Both the position numbers and the translations under genes were made by a program. 64,000 nucleotides of DNA from Diospyros lotus (taxonomy: Eukaryota; Streptophyta; Magnoliopsida; Ericales; Ebenaceae): contig NC_068351.1 of NCBI RefSeq assembly GCF_014633365.1, positions 23,382,866 to 23,446,865 of the forward strand, in the 5' to 3' direction. The notes beneath the pieces were generated by a model. It did no database searches, was not told the DNA's origin, and worked only from the letters and a program-made list of their open reading frames with translations. Positions 10,427-20,639 of the stretch are shown here, one piece after another; position 1 is the first letter of the stretch, and every line of letters begins with the position of its first letter.

Positions 10427-11801
10427 AAGCCTTTACTCTTTTTGAGAGTGCCAAGGTCGAGCTGAACAGGCTTTTCTACGTGTCAGCTCGACCTTCTGAT
10501 TTCAAAGGAATCCTCCCACAGGGTAAGGCTAAGGGTAAATCCAATGTGGGAGATTAGAGAGTGCCAAGGTCGAGCTGAAACAGGCTTTTCTACGTGTTAG
10601 CTCGACCTTCTGATTTCAAAGGAATCCTCCCACAGGGTAAGGCTAAGGGTAAATCCAATGTGGGAGATTACAAAACCAACTGGTTCTTTATCTCTTGCTC
10701 ATCCCTCTTTAACCTCAAAAACTTTGACTTTGTCCTTATGCTTAGTAAGCGAGCTTTAACAGTCACCATCTTCTTCTTTGACTTCCTTTCTATGATCGTT
10801 ACGTATATATAACAATTTTTCTTTACTTTCTTCACTTCGCAGACCTCACTGGCGAAAAACCCGAGCTCACCAAAACTAAAGCTAAGGAGCTCAAAGTATT
10901 TGTTGAAAAGAAGACCGACGACGACGATGAGTTAACCGACTATTTGTTACGTGAGTATTAGATTGAACCTTCCCTAGACATTAGGACTATTGATGAAAAG
11001 AGAGACATCAGAGTTCGAGGTCGATGGGACATTAAGTCCATCTTCGAAGAGGTCAGCACAAGCGGGTGCCTGAGCTAGGAAGTAACGGGAAGTTCGGAGA
11101 TGGTGACTGAAACTCCGCAAGCCTAGTCGGCCTGCGAGCTCACTTCCGGTAGCTTCTTCAACTCTTTCTTCTTTAGGTGTCCGGGAAGCAGAGCCCCGAT
11201 CCGAGGTGGCTGTCCAAAATTTCTACGTTGCTGCCCTGCCTAGCCTTGATCCCATGGTAGCAGTCGTATCTTTATCACAACCGGTCCCTGACGCCTTGCC
11301 AGCCTCCACCTTGCAACAACATAGGGTGGCTACACCTGCAAATAAGTGTGGGAAATTCGTAGCTCACAAGGAGATCAGTGTCAGTGAGGCCCGAGCTACC
11401 CCTGTTTCTGGATACAAAAGGAAAGCATCTTCTGCCCCGCTTACCGTCGAACAAAATTCAAGCGAATAGGAGAAAAAAGGTAGCTGCTATTGTCGAGAAG
11501 GCCGAGTCTAAGGTCGCGGCTGGGGGGTCATACTTCAGTGTCCTCTTTGACGGCTTGGGCAAGGTCTTAGGTAATTCTACTAAGGCTCTGAACAGAAAGG
11601 AGGTTTCGGGAGAAGCGCTTTCCAATTACATAGCTTGTCACAGCCTCCTGGTAAGAATCTTCACTTGACTTCGTAAATATTGTTTATCTTTTTCTCATGT
11701 GTTTGCCTCTTATGCTTTATAGGCTTCCCTAAGAACCTTTAAACAAAAAGAAGAGATCCCCAATCTGCCAAGGATAAAGACAGCTCGAGGCCATCGTTGA
11801 C
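10427..11801 (+). pseudogene. Middle of the antisense extra ORF, interrupted
   Basis: Coding-like text continues in pieces. VELNRLFYVSARPSDF and KTNWFFISCSS occur near 10450-10700 and match the place where family members have a GWKKRFFFVS-type motif. An acidic Lys-rich piece lies near 10850-10960, and frames at 11206-11469 and 11378-11668 overlap. TATAGG-type acceptor-like and GTAAG donor-like sites (11650, 11720) suggest introns, as known for these antisense genes. A 113-bp tandem duplication (10444-10670) disrupts the first piece. Exon limits could not be fixed by eye. Confidence 0.5.
10444..10670 (+). repeat. Tandem 113/114-bp duplication inside the extra ORF
   Basis: Two nearly identical copies, 10444-10556 and 10557-10670, each starting GAGAGTGCCAAGGTCGAGCT and ending GGGAGATTA. 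They differ by one inserted A and a C/T change, so the duplication is recent relative to the rest of the element. 113 is not a multiple of three, so it would shift the frame unless spliced out. Confidence 0.92.
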
Positions 11802-12416
11802 GTGCTGGGGAAGTACAAGAAGAAGCTGAAGGATAGCCTAGCCTTCTTAACCATTGAGTCTCAAAGAGCTCGGAACATCACCGAGGGCTTGGAAAATCGG
11901 GTGAGGGAGGCTGAGAGAGCCAAGAAAGAGGCCGAGGATGAGCTATACCACAAGAAGGTAATATACAAGGATGGCCTCGCCTCCCTCATGTCGAAGCTCA
12001 ACAAAGCTAACACAAAGTTGGACAAAACACGAGGCGACCTGGAGCTAGCCCGACAACGAGCCGACGCTACGCCAGAGGAGGCAGAGGCATTGAAACATGA
12101 AGTCGAGCATATCAGGAGGGAGATCGTGCAGTTAATGGTGGAGATTGAAGCCCACATTTCCAAGGAGCATGAGGAAGTGGAGTTTGAGACCTGCAATGCG
12201 TTTCCCTTCACCTTGTGGAAGGAGCATCCAGAACTGGACTTCTCCTTCTTTGGTGAAGAGGCTGTCAAGAAAGTGAAGAAGTTCATTGTTGAAGCCCAAA
12301 TAAGGAGGCTGTTCCAGTTCCATCTGTGCCTGACCAGATCGGTGTCGACCTCCCTTTTGAAGATCCCGGAAGCCCAACTCCCCGAGAAGCGACTCCTCCA
12401 AGCTAATATTCTTTAG
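11802..12416 (+). CDS. Coiled-coil C-terminal part of the antisense extra ORF
   Basis: A 204-residue open frame. Residues about 5-130 are rich in Lys, Glu, Arg and Leu with heptad-like spacing (KKKLKDSLAFL, VREAERAKKEAEDEL, ARQRADATPEEAEALKHE), a long coiled coil. After it come FPFTLWKEHPELDFSFFGEEAVKKV and a short tail. Long coiled coils are usual in the C-terminal half of the Tat antisense proteins. The Met at 11802 is only the first in-frame Met; the true exon probably begins at an acceptor near 11720-11780. A minus-strand shadow frame overlaps. Confidence 0.65.
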   Translation: MLGKYKKKLKDSLAFLTIESQRARNITEGLENRVREAERAKKEAEDELYHKKVIYKDGLASLMSKLNKANTKLDKTRGDLELARQRADATPEEAEALKHEVEHIRREIVQLMVEIEAHISKEHEEVEFETCNAFPFTLWKEHPELDFSFFGEEAVKKVKKFIVEAQIRRLFQFHLCLTRSVSTSLLKIPEAQLPEKRLLQANIL

Positions 12417-12779
12417 GCCGCTAGGACTTCGAGTTTTCCTTCCTCTATTCTCTTCTCTTTGTATATTGATTTCGAGACAGTTCTTTTTTGCTGTGTTTAA
12501 TGAACTTTTATCCCTTCAGTATTTGCTGCGAGCTGAAAGTAAAACATAGCAATCATAATTGATATTGTTTCACGCATGAATTTAACTTCAGTTAATTTAG
12601 AGACTCCTTAGCTCGCAACTAATAAGCTTTTAGAATCAAACAACCTCGGATGCTGTGTTAGTAATAATTTATTTGAGCTGCGTGTCCATTTAGTCGCAAG
12701 TAAGGACACTTAACTAGACGAGGGCGAACCTTGTTAAAACGAGATTGCTTGATAAAAATTAGGTTGAATTGCATTCTCT

Positions 12780-13110
12780 TGCCAAGTTATATGCCTAGAT
12801 AGATCGCAGTTTGATCCCAGCTAACATACCATGACTTTTAAAAATTTAGCAAGGTCAAGATGAACACCCAGGCGAGTCACAAACCATGACTTTTGTCAAG
12901 ATGAGAGGACCCCAGCTAGTGAACCATGACTTATAAGTTTTTAGCCAAATTGATGGCTTAGTAAGCGCCAAACCATGACACTGCTGTCAAGATGAATGGG
13001 CTCTAGTTCGCAAACCACGACCTAGGGTAAGGACTAAGATGAATGCTCAGATGAGCCGCAAACCATGGCACGTGGGCCAAGTTGAATGGGCCCCAACTCA
13101 CAAATCATAG
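12780..13110. repeat. Degenerate 3'-untranslated repeat of the Tat element
   Basis: About six units of 50-70 bp built from AAACCATGAC, GTCAAGATGAATG and GCCCCAGCTCGC-like phrases, between pol and the antisense ORF. Tandem repeats in this position are known for Tat-lineage elements and can seed satellites. Confidence 0.65.
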
Positions 13111-13310
13111 CCTTTTAACCCCGAATTAACATTATTTCCTGCCTCTTATTTTTAACAAAAGGTGGAAACAATAAGATTTGATAGTAATAATTAGGAATTC
13201 AATTTATTAACGGAGTAATGTTAGAATAAATAGAAAATCAATCAATGAGTAGTATTATGCAAAGAAAAAAGCGTTTCTTATCGAAAATATGGTTTGAGGT
13301 GCTCTACATT

Positions 13311-14260
13311 TTAAGCTCGTGGAAGAATAGCCCTATTCATATTTGCCAAGTGATACACTCCGTTACCTAGGTTTTCTTTGATAATATAAGGGCCTTCCCA
13401 GTTCAGGCCTAGTGTCTCGTTGCTGGCCTTACGAGCTCTAAGAAGAACAAGGCGTAACACGAGATCACCAACGTTATAACACCGAACTCGAACCCTCCTG
13501 TTGTAATACCTTGCGACTCGTTGTTGATAGGTAGCCACCCTTATGCGAGCTAGCTCCATTGCCTCCTTGAGCAAATCAAGGTTCGTGGCCAGTAACTGGT
13601 CGTTGTTCTTTGGGTCGAAGGTGGCTCTTTGCTAACTAGTCACTTCATACTTTGCCGGGATTATAGCTTCAAACCCATAAACCATAGAGAAAGGAGTTTC
13701 TCCAGTGGTGGTGCGAGATGTGGTCCTATAAACCTAGAGTACTTTTTGTAGATCGTATACCCAGGCTCCCTTCCTGGCCTCCAATTTTCTTTTCAATATC
13801 TGCTTGATTATTTTATTGACAGCCTTGACCTATCCGTTGGCTTGGGGGTGGTCCATGGTGGTGAAACTCTTCTAGATCCCTAGCGATTTGTAGAACTGGA
13901 TGAACTGCTTGCTGGTGAATTGGGTTCTTTTCTCCGTGACTATCTACTAAGGAACTCCGAATCTGGAAATGATATTGGTCTAGACAAACTTCTTTACCTT
14001 TGCTATGGATATCTCTGCGAGCTCTTTCACTTATGCCCATTTAGTGAAATAATCAACTGCCATTATAGCATGCCTGCACAAGTTGCGAGCTGTAGGGAGT
14101 GGCTCGATTAGATCCATGCCCCATATGGCGAAGGGCCACGAGTTGCTTATCTGCTGGAGATAGGCGGGTGGAGCTCGCAGTATTTTTGCAAACCTCTAGC
14201 ATTTGTTACACCTCTTTACCAGATTCATAGTGTCCTGCTTCATGGTAGGCTAGTAGAACC
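13311..14260 (-). pseudogene. Tat integrase core and C-terminal domain, inactive
   Basis: Minus-strand text in order includes a WGMDLIEPLP segment and AIMAVDYFTKWA, then TQFTSKQF, DHPQANG, and the C-terminal RVARYYNRRVRVRCYNVGDLVLR and WEGPYII. The first catalytic Asp (GMDLI) is kept. The second Asp site (normally Asp-Asn-Gly-Thr-Gln-Phe) reads Glu-Lys-Arg-Thr-Gln-Phe, and the Glu after HPQANG is Lys preceded by a stop. The integrase is therefore catalytically dead, with stops near 13830 and 13950. Confidence 0.85.
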
Positions 14261-14261
14261 C

Positions 14262-14540
14262 CTAGCGAAGTGCCTTTTGAGCCAAGGACAACCCTCTAGC
14301 GTGATTGCCATAATGACCTGCATGGATCTCCTTGAGAACTGCCTGACAATCAGGGTTATCAAGGCACCTCAACAAAGGGGCTATGAACCCCCTTTTGTAG
14401 AGCATATCATCATGAAGACAGTATCTAGCCACGCGAGCTCGCATACGATGCCCATCCATCTTATCGCCTGGAAACTTTCCCTCATGTAGATAGTCGATAA
14501 TAGGCCTCCTCCACGAGTCTGGGCTTACCGCAATCGCCAA
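14262..14540 (-). pseudogene. Tat integrase zinc-binding (H2C2) domain
   Basis: The 92-residue frame contains DGHRMRARVARYCLHDDMLYKRG and LLRCL...VLKEIHAGHYGNHARG, the N-terminal HHCC zinc-finger region of gypsy integrase with its first His pair. It is contiguous with the core downstream. The frame closes early, so it is part of a broken polyprotein. Confidence 0.8.
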
Positions 14541-14995
14541 TACTTCACCTTATCCTCCCGTGCTTGGTGCTGCCAGGAACTCCACTAGAATAACTCCCAA
14601 GGAGTCTGAATCTCGAGCTAAAGCTAAACAAGTTAGAGCATCGGCGTGAGAATTTTGGTTCCTCGGCACTTAACTCACTTCGCATCCTTCAAAAGTGTGC
14701 ATTAGATCCTGGACTCTCTAGAGGTAGGCCACCATCTTTGGGCCCTTCGCTTGATATTCACCTCGTATCTAACATACCACAAGCTGAGAGTCATTGAAGA
14801 CCGTTAATTATTCTTCTTTCACCTCTTTCGCTAGGCGTAGTCCTACCAATAGTGCCTCATACTTCGCTTCATTATTGGTTGCTTTAAACCCAAATCTCAA
14901 CGCATAGGAAATTTTATGCCCATCCGGGCTTATCAAGAGTTCCCCAGCTCCAGCTCCATGCTCGCTGGATGACCCATCTACATATAACTCTCAAG
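14541..14995 (-). pseudogene. Second (archaeal-type) RNase H of the Tat pol
   Basis: Minus-strand text reads ELYVDGSSSEHGAGAG near 14950-14990, then ISYALRFGFKATNNEAKYEAL and, further on, NSHADALTCLA. These are the Asp and Glu landmarks of an additional RNase H placed between the reverse-transcriptase-associated RNase H and integrase. This extra domain is diagnostic for the Tat clade. Internal stops are present. Confidence 0.8.
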
Positions 14996-15228
14996 ATGGA
15001 TCATTTGAAGATTCAGGCTCCTCCCATGTTGGGCTTGTGAACTCAGCAATAAAATTCGCTAACACCCGCCCTTTTATGGCCGACCTCAGTTTGTACTCTA
15101 TGTTGAACTGAGCAAGTTCAATGGCCCACTTGAGTAAACGGCCAGACGAGTCGGGCTTCTGCAGGACGTGCTTCAGTGGGTATTTGGTCAACACATTAAT
15201 CCTATGGACCTGGAAATAGGGGTGCAAC
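14996..15228 (-). pseudogene. RT-associated RNase H, C-terminal piece (after nested LTR)
   Basis: Begins HPYFQVHRINVLTKYPLKHVLQKPD and continues LLKWAIELAQFNIEY, matching the C-terminal half of the gypsy RT/RNase H domain. Its other half is at 16590-16735; the two were separated by solo LTR A between a Leu codon and the His codon. Confidence 0.88.
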
Positions 15229-15292
15229 TGATATTTTACTCTTAGTAATAAAATGGTTTTGATAATGACTATATGAAAATCAATATCTACAA

Positions 15293-15402
15293 TATGGATT
15301 ATATGAATGAGAAAATAACTTTTTAATATGTGAATTTTGAAGCAAGGTATGGATTATATGAATGAGAAAATAACTTTTTAATATGTGAATTTTGAAGCAA
15401 GG
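15293..15402 (+). repeat. 55-bp tandem duplication in LTR A
   Basis: Two adjacent copies (15293-15347 and 15348-15402) of a unit starting TATGGATTATATGAATGAG, identical by eye. Confidence 0.92.
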
Positions 15403-15537
15403 TATAAAATCCTATGGAAGAAATTTTAAGTATAGTTGAGTGTGATTCATTTAAAAATATATATCTTTTGATAATCTCAACTTGCTTTCAAAAGAATCAA
15501 AATGAGGTTTTGTTAAGTTTTCAATGTTTTCAAAAGG

Positions 15538-15920
15538 ATAGTCAACTGTGTTTCATTCTGTTAACTATGCCTTAGAATAGTCGACTATGCTGTTAAGGAT
15601 AGTCGACTATGTATAAGGATAGTCGACTATGCTGGTTTGATCTGTTGACTATGTGAGGCATCTGTCGACTATTTTTTAATCCGTCGACTATCAAGTAAGG
15701 ATAGTCGACTATGGATTTTCATCTATCGACTATTTTTGTTCTTTAAATTCAAAATTCTCTTCACATTTTCACATCTATCGACTATGCATTTGTATCTGTC
15801 GATTATGGGATTTTTATGTTAAAAAATAGTCAACTATCACTTTCTGTCTGTCGACTATGCTTAACTTTATTTGATAGAATAATCGACTAATCCATTTTCT
15901 CTATCGACTATGTATTTCAC
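15538..15920 (+). repeat. Array of TCGACTAT palindromes in U3 of LTR A
   Basis: Eleven exact TCGACTA sites and several one-base variants (GTCAACTAT, GTTGACTAT, GTCGATTAT) in about 380 bp, at irregular spacing. The best copies are the perfect palindrome ATAGTCGACTAT. The array lies just upstream of the TATA box. Confidence 0.9.
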
Positions 15921-16589
15921 AAAAACTTATAACGGCTAGTTTTTGGCGCATTAAATGCTTGCCCAACCACCCTCAATGGTCTAAATTTTGAACTTGCCCA
16001 CCATCAACTATAAATAGGTGGTTGAAGACACATTGAAGGCTGTTGAAACACATTGAATATCTTAAATGACCGCGCCTTCACTGTTACATCGAGCTTTTAC
16101 CTTTTTTCTCTCTGTATTTCCATTTAAGAGGCTTTGATATCTTACTGTTCTATTCTTTTAAGCATCGATCATTCATTTAAAGAGAGAGCTTGTAACTAAG
16201 AGTTGTACTCTTAGAATCTCTACTTCATCTTCTGTATTTTTCCTAGCAGTAGCTAGAAGGCCCATTAAATTGGGAGGTTATAACTCTGCCTAGTCAAGGA
16301 CTAGAGGACCTGCTCATATTGAGTAGGGGGTTTGATAGTGAAATTGTTTTTAAAATCCTTAGTGGATAGCTAAGGTAGTGGACTAAGCTTGGAAGGCTGA
16401 ACCACTATAAATCTGTCTTCACTGCTCTTCATCTTTTCTGTTTTATGTTTGCATCATTGCTCTATTGACTTTGCTTATTCAGTGATAATTTTTCTTTAAC
16501 CAAAATATTTTTACTTCTCAAAAGAAATTTTTTTAATTATACCAATTCACCCCCCTCTTGGTGTGTGCCATATCAGTTCAATTTTATCA

Positions 16590-16735
16590 GCAACTTCCTC
16601 GATGCCACCACTAAGCAATAGGCGAGCTTCTCCATGGGGGTGTATCTTGTTTCAGCATCTATTAGCCTATGGCTTACATAATACACCGGGTATTGCACCC
16701 TGTCTTCTTCTTGCACCAATGCTACACTGATAGCA
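16590..16735 (-). pseudogene. RT-associated RNase H, N-terminal piece
   Basis: The minus strand reads HAISVALVQEEDRVQYPVYYVSHRL, then DAETRYTPMEKLAYCLVVASRKL, the N-terminal half of the same RNase H domain, open across the whole piece. It is cut at 16735 by TGTAATGACC. Confidence 0.88.
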
Positions 16736-17230
16736 TGTAATGACCCCTTAGAGAGTCTAAAATTTATTTAGAATTAGTTAAAAGCATTTTTGCCAATTAA
16801 ATATTTAATATGGAAATTCAAAGATTTTTGAAGGAAAAGAATAGCATTTAATGGCATTTAATTATTTAAGAATTCCAAAGTTTAGTTATTAATTAAGAGT
16901 CTTAATAATAATTTCTTCTTATTATTAATTAAGTGAGATTATGTATTTAAGGGAGAGTAAGAATCTATGCGTGAGATGAATTTGGATTGAGAGTCTCCTA
17001 GTGGTATTAGGAGAAGGATTCCTAGTTATAAAAGGAGTTTGAGTTATGGGCTAGGGCTTCTTATGCCTATATATATAGCTTGATGGCCATAAGTTTCTTC
17101 ACGCTGTGTGAAGAACAGAAGATAGAAGAAGTTCCAACAGTGTCTAGCATAGGAGAAGTTGTTTTGCAATCATTGCAATTCAGTCAAGAAGATTCAGGCA
17201 AGTATTCTCCCTGTAATCCCTTCCATTACA
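16736..17230 (+). repeat. Candidate short LTR (TGTAATG...CATTACA)
   Basis: It interrupts the Tat RNase H at 16735, starts TGTAATGACCCC and could end CCATTACA at 17230, a 7-bp perfect inverted terminus. A TATA box (CCTATATATATAGC, near 17070) sits in plus orientation with a plausible R/U5 after it. No matching target duplication or primer site follows, so the right end is uncertain. Confidence 0.4.
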
Positions 17231-17787
17231 GGATCATGATAGTTTGTTTTCAGAATTTTTAAGACTCTCATTTGATACTCAGTTTATTAGCCAGTTTATA
17301 TATACCTATATGCGTGTTTATATTAATGTATCAAAGGCTTCCTTGAGCAAGTATCTATCCTTGTAAAACATAAGTAGAAGCCTAATGAGTCACATGTATA
17401 AGGGAAAACATCACTAGATAATGGGCGGCTCGTTTAGGATTTGTGAAACCCCTTGTGAAGAACTAAGATAAATGGAATCCATAAATTAGGTTTGCCAAAT
17501 TCCACCTAAAATCCTAGTTGGACTAGGTTACCTAATTGGGTCTTAGGTTTTGGTAGAAATTGGTACCTAATTAATTATGATTTCATTTATGAACTAACTT
17601 AAGGCTGTTGGGGTGATTTAAGGAGTTTAATGGGTTGTTTTAAAGTATTTAAAACTAAGGCCCGAAAAGATTATTTAGAAGTGTTTAAAACATAAAGCCC
17701 AAAAGCAGAATGAAAATAAAGACCCAATATTATGTTTTAAAGTGTTTAAAACATGGGTTTAAAAAACCGTATAACCTAAACCCCTTA
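17231..17787 (+). other. LTR-like sequence, left part (continues at 29423)
   Basis: Contains AGCCTAATGAGTCACATG, also found at about 48351 in another LTR-like block, followed by AT-rich text with repeated GTTTAAAACAT. Solo LTR B was inserted at 17788, and the same block appears to resume at 29423. No coding potential. Confidence 0.45.
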
Positions 17788-17932
17788 TGATATACGAGTT
17801 AGCTTAAGAAGGGGTGAATTAAGCTTTTTCATCTTTTTTGAAAAATAAACTGAATAAATACAAATGAAATGAGAATGTTGTTAATAAAGAATAACAAGAG
17901 AAAAACACAGTATGTATAGTAGTTTAGCCTCA

Positions 17933-18332
17933 TGTTGAAGAACTAGACCCAGATCCGGGTCTAGGATTCGGGTCGGGTCGCCCATAAAGGGTTTTGGATC
18001 CAAATAACCAGATCTATTTGTGGATCTGGAGATAACTGTAGGAAACCGCCCACTTCCTCTATATGTGGAGAAGAGGGAACAACGACAGTTACTCGTATAA
18101 CTGCATATATAAAAGTTTTCTCTCTTATTTTGTGAGATACGAACGTTGAGTTGGTTGGCAGAGTTTCTTCTTCTTCTCTAATTTCCTTTGAAGGTTTTTA
18201 GGTTGTGATTCAAGAGTGATTTCCATACTGTGATTTCACTTGTAACCAGTGATACAACTATTGTGATTAAACTTCCGTTGTGCAAGTAACATGTATGTTA
18301 TTGTAGTTATGAGCTCTGTTCTTTTTCCATCA
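17933..18332 (+). repeat. 5' LTR of the copia element
   Basis: Starts TGTTGAAGAACTAGACCC and ends TTTTTCCATCA. A TATA box (TATATAAAA) lies at 18106-18114, and CT-rich sequence follows at the probable transcription start. Its partner is at 27393. Confidence 0.95.
18106..18114 (+). promoter_or_regulatory. TATA box in the copia 5' LTR
   Basis: CATATATAAAAG in the LTR, conserved as CATATATAAAAA in the 3' copy. Confidence 0.7.
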
Positions 18333-18334
18333 AA

Positions 18335-18347
18335 TGGTATCAGAGCC
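18335..18347 (+). other. Primer binding site of the copia element
   Basis: TGGTATCAGAGCC, a perfect match to the initiator-tRNA-Met 3' complement, two bases after the LTR end. Confidence 0.95.
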
Positions 18348-19592
18348 AGGCTATAGTTGTATTCCGATTACTTTCATTGCTATAAATGTGCAATTAAATG
18401 AAGCCAAATGATTCACAGCAAGCATGAATTAACCCCAATAACAATCTAATTTTGATATGTATATGTGATACAAGTATGAATTAATACCATCGTACACACT
18501 CAAAATATCTGATTACAGTTATATATACACTAAGAATATCTGTTCATATTCATATACACATAAGAGATAATCAAAGTCAATCTTTAAGTTTATTTGTATT
18601 GCTTTGCAAGACATGATTATGCGTGTATATATATATATATCGTGAACATATCTAATGAAACCCAAAGAAATAGTTCTATTTTTTTTAAAAAAAAAAATAC
18701 CTACTATTTGTCAATGGCTACATTGAGAATGAATCTGTGGTAGTAGTGGCCACATAAGATGGCTGTGCGCACAGCCGGCGATGATGGTTGTGTACGAGCG
18801 CACAAGCCCAACCGTCACTTGTAGTGGCTGTGGCTGCAACAGGCGTTTGGAAAGGCACATGCCACGACTGCACTCCTATGGCGACACCGAAATCACATCG
18901 TGGTTGTGAGGTTGCTTGGACGTTCAGCAGCCATGGATCTACTTCCAGAAATTTCAAAAAGGAAATAAGGAAGAAGAAGTGAATAGACTGCAAAAAGGAA
19001 TCTGGAGATGTAGAAGTCTCTGGAGCTTTTTGATTTGATAAAGTGGGTTAATTTGGCCACGTTTGGTTGGCCAATTTTAATTCAACACCCAGGAAGTTAT
19101 TTTTGATTTATGGGTGTGTTTGGCTCATTTTAAATTGCAAAAGTTCTAGACCTAGAAAGTTCCTTTCGATTTAAGGGTGCGTTTGGCTCACTTAAAATTG
19201 CAAAAGGCATTTTTGGTCTTAGGATGTGTTTGGTTAGCTTAAATTTGCAAAGGCAATTTTTTGGCATTAAGGGCTATTTAGCCGGCTAAAATTGTTAAGA
19301 TGTTTTTCTTAACCTTAAATAAATTTTTGTTATTTGAATTATTATTATGTTTTTTGATAATTAGAACTCCCATTTTTATTTTATTTATTGTTATTAGTTA
19401 ACAATAGTGGAGTTATTATCGATTGTAAATAATAATTTTTCCTAATGTGGAACATTTTGAGGTTATTAGTTAACAACATGTGGATGAGTCCATAATATAC
19501 ATTTTGTTTTGAACAAAATGTATAAAGAATTTGTTTGTCAAATTCTTAATTTGTCCTTTTTATTTCTTTTAATTCATTTTTAAGAAAATGAC
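18348..19592 (+). other. Copia leader with degenerate 70-bp repeats
   Basis: No coding domain. Between about 19030 and 19290 three to four diverged units share GGGTGTGTTTGGCTCA and AAAATTGCAAAAG, period about 70-80 bp. The passage 18720-18950 is GC-richer than its neighbours, and the frames over it look spurious. Confidence 0.5.
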
Positions 19593-20036
19593 ATGAGTGC
19601 GAACCTCGAAAATCATTCGAACTGCTGCCCAAAGAGCCCAAGTTATGGAAATGAAAGGCAGTTAGATAATTATCAGATGGTGGAATGGCAAAATATACGT
19701 GAGCATATCATTACTGTGTGTAATATGATGCAAGAGCTTATATTTGCCGACTATAAGGGGTTGTGGACTGACAAATCTCAATTCCAATCTTTGTTCGTCA
19801 CATTGTTGCCACATGATAAAGAATTAATGGCTAGAGTTAGGGTCTTTGGTCGTCCAAGTCTTAGTTGGACTTTGTGTTTCATCTTAAATGCATATAGAAG
19901 AAGAGAAACTGTAATGGCCCTGTATTCAAGTAGCTTGCCAATAGAAATTATCAATTTCATTGCTCATAAGACTCCTAGAATCACTTTTTGTGATGTCCTT
20001 CATGCAATTCCTCTTATGACTAGACTTATTGAGTAA
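19593..20036 (+). CDS. Unexplained 147-residue ORF in the copia leader, possibly gag-derived
   Basis: An intact frame of 147 residues upstream of the element's own gag. Its C-terminal half (FGRPSLSWTLCFILNAYRR) loosely recalls the 'PLPSL...V...EE.RR' segment of other copia gag proteins, so it may be a fragment of a second gag. I do not recognise it with certainty. It has a balanced composition with three Cys, no zinc knuckle and no signal peptide. The frame is open while every known domain of the host element is broken, which is unexpected for neutral DNA of that age. Confidence 0.35.
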   Translation: MSANLENHSNCCPKSPSYGNERQLDNYQMVEWQNIREHIITVCNMMQELIFADYKGLWTDKSQFQSLFVTLLPHDKELMARVRVFGRPSLSWTLCFILNAYRRRETVMALYSSSLPIEIINFIAHKTPRITFCDVLHAIPLMTRLIE

Positions 20037-20639
20037 TGTGTTGCTCAATTCATGTATTAGTATATTTTGCTTTTGTAGCAAATTTCTAAGCTATGTCTTC
20101 ATTTTTTTTTTTATGAAATGAATTATGGAGAATTATTGAATCTCTATGCTTAAATATATATGCATGCTTTATCATTGATTAATCTCGGTGGTTTAGTGTG
20201 CATATTTTTTTTTTATTTAATGACAATTATTTAATCTTTGTGATTAAAAATGTGTCACAATAATTCCTCAATGAATAAAGTTAATCACTTTCAATTTTTT
20301 TGTTTTTTGAGATGTTAACTCTCTTTATATATTTATGCTTGTGAGCATATGTTTTGTTCTTATTGATTTAGTTTATGAAATTAAATTCAAGATAAGAACT
20401 TCATTATTCTTATTGTTTTAGTAACTTTAAGAATATAAATCTAATACAATTTATTATGAAGAACAATTATTAAATATTATGTTCTTAGACGATGATTGGG
20501 AACATAGTAAACTTTCGATTCTGAGTCTTAATATTTAATATTTGTTAACATAATTAAATTATGTTAGGTTATGAGACACGTATGGAATATGAATTAATTT
20601 ATGTGCAATGTCTTAATGTAGAACTTTGAGTTCCACAGG
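20037..20639 (+). other. AT-rich spacer before copia gag
   Basis: No gene. TTGAGTTCCACAG at its end resembles a splice acceptor directly before the gag text, so a leader intron is possible but unproven. Confidence 0.4.

Larger units (their letters stand above)
15229..16589 (+). mobile_element. Solo LTR A (SIRE/Maximus-like) inserted in Tat pol
   Basis: Starts TGATATTTTAC and ends TTTTATCA, with the 5-bp target duplication GCAAC on both sides (15224-15228 and 16590-16594). Removing the insert restores the RNase H frame exactly. A TATA box (TATAAATA, 16009-16016) gives plus orientation. The 3' end carries CAATTCACCCCCCTCTTGG, a phrase shared with the other large LTRs here. No internal domain is present: a solo LTR left by recombination. 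The lineage name rests on LTR size and the shared 3' phrase, so it is tentative. Confidence 0.92.
8543..16735 (-). mobile_element. Ty3/gypsy Tat-lineage element (3' half), nested insertion inside
   Basis: On the minus strand from 16735 downwards: RNase H (split by a solo LTR), a second RNase H, integrase zinc finger, integrase core, a tandemly repeated untranslated zone, a large ORF in antisense orientation (plus strand), then the 3' LTR. Dual RNase H plus an extra ORF between pol and 3' LTR are known marks of the Tat clade (Grande, Ogre, Retand group). Gag, protease and reverse transcriptase are absent: the element is cut at 16735 where another LTR-like sequence begins. All pol frames carry stops. 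Confidence 0.85.

Noticed and set aside
15538..15920. CRISPR-like regularly spaced repeat
   Set aside because: Repeats are 8-12 bp, irregularly spaced, degenerate and inside a plant LTR with target duplications; no cas genes, and the DNA is eukaryotic.
16736..17230. Full-length retrotransposon starting at 16736
   Set aside because: No primer binding site follows the candidate LTR and no matching flanking duplication was found, so only a tentative LTR is listed.
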